DNA from: Pontimicrobium sp. SW4
GTDB lineage: Bacteria > Bacteroidota > Bacteroidia > Flavobacteriales > Flavobacteriaceae
Length of the DNA: 64,000 nt
Direction: 5' to 3'
Assembly: GCF_039954625.1 (NCBI RefSeq)
Contig: NZ_CP157199.1
Location: 2,728,001 to 2,792,000, forward strand
Below, one piece after another: positions 63,091 to 64,000 of the stretch. The notes under the pieces were generated by a model that was not told the origin of the DNA, ran no database searches, and was given only the letters and a program-made list of their open reading frames with translations. Numbering within the stretch: position 1 is the first letter of the stretch; each line of letters opens with the position of its first letter. A program made the translations under genes and the position numbers.

Positions 63091-63796
63091 TTGTTTTAAT
63101 ATCGTCGGCTCTTCTTGATGAAGAGTCAAAATTCCCATCTCTTTTTTGTCTATATTCCGTAAATAAAATCCGAATGTCTTCGCTCATCTTGTTTTTAAGT
63201 TCTGCAACTTCCACACAATCATAAGAAGTCATGCTATAAATAGCTTTGTTGGCTTCAATTTCATTTTCAGTTCTATCGTCAATTCTACCTCGTTGTTTCA
63301 ACTCATTATCAACTATAAAGACATGACTAGTTGCATAATTATCATTTAAAGAAGTTTCAGATTTCAAACTATTAAAAACGTTTAAAATATCTTGCGGATG
63401 GCCATAAGCAAAATGCCAATACTTTAACTCATCGTATTTTAAAAGCTCCTTCCTTAATTCTGCAATTTGTTCTTGTGAACCATCAGGAACTAAAATTAAT
63501 ATCTGGAAACGTTTAAAGCCTTTAAACTTATCATAGATTAGTTCTTTGAGATTTAAGGCTGTTGTGGTTTGTTGCATAGGTTCACTACCTAAAAACCCTA
63601 CAACTGTTATGTTGCCTTTAAAATTGATATCATTCCCTTCTTCATCCTTAAAACCGCTAACCTCTTCTATTTGGATTTTAACGACATCTAGAGGATTGTA
63701 ATTGTGTTTTGAAGGGTATAAAAACAATAAAAACAGTACTGGTAGAAAAAATAAAACCGATAGTATAATTGTTTTTTTAAGGCTCTTTTTTTGCAT
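63077..63796 (-). CDS. Membrane-anchored SCO-like protein lacking the copper ligands
   Basis: 239 residues. One N-terminal helix (IILSVLFFLPVLFLLFLY) leads into a thioredoxin-like part whose order of strands follows SCO: ITVVGFLGSEPMQQTTT where SCO has the CxxxC strand, then FQILILVPDGSQEQIAEL, HFAYGHPQDILNVFNSLKS and SHVFIVDNELKQRGRID. No CxxxC or ligand histidine is present; the only cysteine lies late in YDCVEV. It overlaps the start of the SCO gene by 14 bp, so the two are translated together. The resemblance is my own reading, not a database match. Confidence 0.65.
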   Translation of the reverse strand: MQKKSLKKTIILSVLFFLPVLFLLFLYPSKHNYNPLDVVKIQIEEVSGFKDEEGNDINFKGNITVVGFLGSEPMQQTTTALNLKELIYDKFKGFKRFQILILVPDGSQEQIAELRKELLKYDELKYWHFAYGHPQDILNVFNSLKSETSLNDNYATSHVFIVDNELKQRGRIDDRTENEIEANKAIYSMTSYDCVEVAELKNKMSEDIRILFTEYRQKRDGNFDSSSRRADDIKTNEEN

Positions 63797-63800
63797 GGTA

Positions 63801-63808
63801 CAAAAATA
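63801..63808 (-). promoter_or_regulatory. Possible -7 box (TATTTTTG) for the SCO-like/SCO operon
   Basis: On the minus strand TATTTTTG lies 4 bases before the ATG at 63796. A start just after it would give a nearly leaderless mRNA. No TTG at the right distance, and the box overlaps the terminator T tract, so this is tentative. Confidence 0.3.
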
Positions 63809-63835
63809 AAAAAGACGGTATTAATAACCGCCTTT
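63808..63835 (-). terminator. Terminator after the cytochrome oxidase subunit IV gene
   Basis: On the minus strand a stem (GGCGGT with ACCGTC, one G-U pair) with loop TATTAAT is followed by a T tract. It separates the oxidase subunit gene from the SCO-like gene. Confidence 0.7.
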
Positions 63836-63874
63836 ATCTATATGTTTTAACATATTACTATGTTGTTATTATAA

Positions 63875-64000
63875 TTAAAAATCTGTTTTTACAAATCCTT
63901 CTTTGTAAACATCAAAAACATAACCTCCTTCTAATAAAAGAATAAAAATTAGGTAACAAATAAGGAATACTGCTGTCCACACTACTACTCGACGTAAGCT
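63875..64000 (-). CDS. Cytochrome c oxidase subunit IV family protein, C-terminal part (cut by window)
   Basis: The last 41 codons of a minus-strand gene, still open at the window end. They encode a membrane helix and tail: SLRRVVVWTAVFLICYLIF, then ILLLEGGYVFDVYKEGF, ending VKTDF. I recognise this as the typical end of the Bacteroidota prokaryotic subunit IV of caa3-type oxidase, encoded after subunits III. The genes for SCO and DUF420 downstream fit this. The assignment comes from a short fragment. Confidence 0.7.
   Translation of the reverse strand, partial: SLRRVVVWTAVFLICYLIFILLLEGGYVFDVYKEGFVKTDF

Noticed and set aside
1..64000. CRISPR arrays, restriction-modification, toxin-antitoxin or prophage modules
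   Set aside because: No regularly spaced repeat array with unique spacers, no nuclease or methylase pair for DNA, and no phage structural genes were seen on either strand.

Overview
The window is AT-rich DNA from a member of the Flavobacteriaceae (Bacteroidota), probably a marine genus near Winogradskyella, Lacinutrix or Psychroserpens; the genus is a guess. The phylum is supported by type IX secretion (T9SS) sorting domains, a PorP/SprF protein, a 287-residue RpoD followed by rpsU, a HPPK-deoxynucleoside kinase fusion, a bacterial GH3 protein and promoters of the form TTTG-N18/19-TAnnTTTG. Most of the window is core genome. No prophage, insertion sequence, CRISPR array or conjugative element is visible.

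Region by region: 0-12.5 kb is accessory: a CPBP protease tail, a stub of a formylglycine-enzyme-like lipoprotein, two exported beta-propeller proteins, a serine hydrolase, a frameshifted GENHG-family gene between diverged direct repeats, two S45 (penicillin-acylase-type) lipoproteins on either side of a membrane-anchored AraC regulator, and a repeat-rich T9SS cargo protein. 12.8-24.5 kb holds tRNA-Leu and tRNA-Gly, mutS, an rRNA/tRNA methyltransferase, folK-dNK, a queuosine-precursor transporter, an AsmA protein, rpoD and rpsU. 24.5-36 kb holds GH3, a large T9SS protein, an esterase, clpX, clpP, tig and pdxJ. 36-44.5 kb is an envelope run: CBS protein, nadK, DUF6089, uppS, bamA, two OmpH/Skp chaperones and murI. 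44.5-51.8 kb holds a gamma-carbonic anhydrase, a LytS/LytTR two-component pair, a vWA protein, PorP/SprF, an Nfu-type Fe-S carrier and dodecin. 51.9-64 kb holds a YyaL-like protein, MscS, tsaB, a tripartite MacAB/TolC-like exporter (TolC, adaptor, two permeases, ATPase) and a cytochrome oxidase assembly cluster (SCO, a cysteine-less SCO-like protein, DUF420, a small CxxC protein) that follows the tail of a cytochrome oxidase subunit IV gene at the window edge.

The most notable non-coding signal is a set of three identical 7-mers at exactly 21-bp spacing between the LytS/LytTR operon and the divergent vWA gene, the geometry expected of a LytTR operator. Other points of interest are the cysteine-less SCO homologue, the tandem Nfu N-domains, the lysine/alanine repeat tail on one OmpH paralogue, a family of nested inverted repeats in intergenic regions, and the decayed 2.5-4.0 kb locus. 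I found no clear new defence or mobile system.
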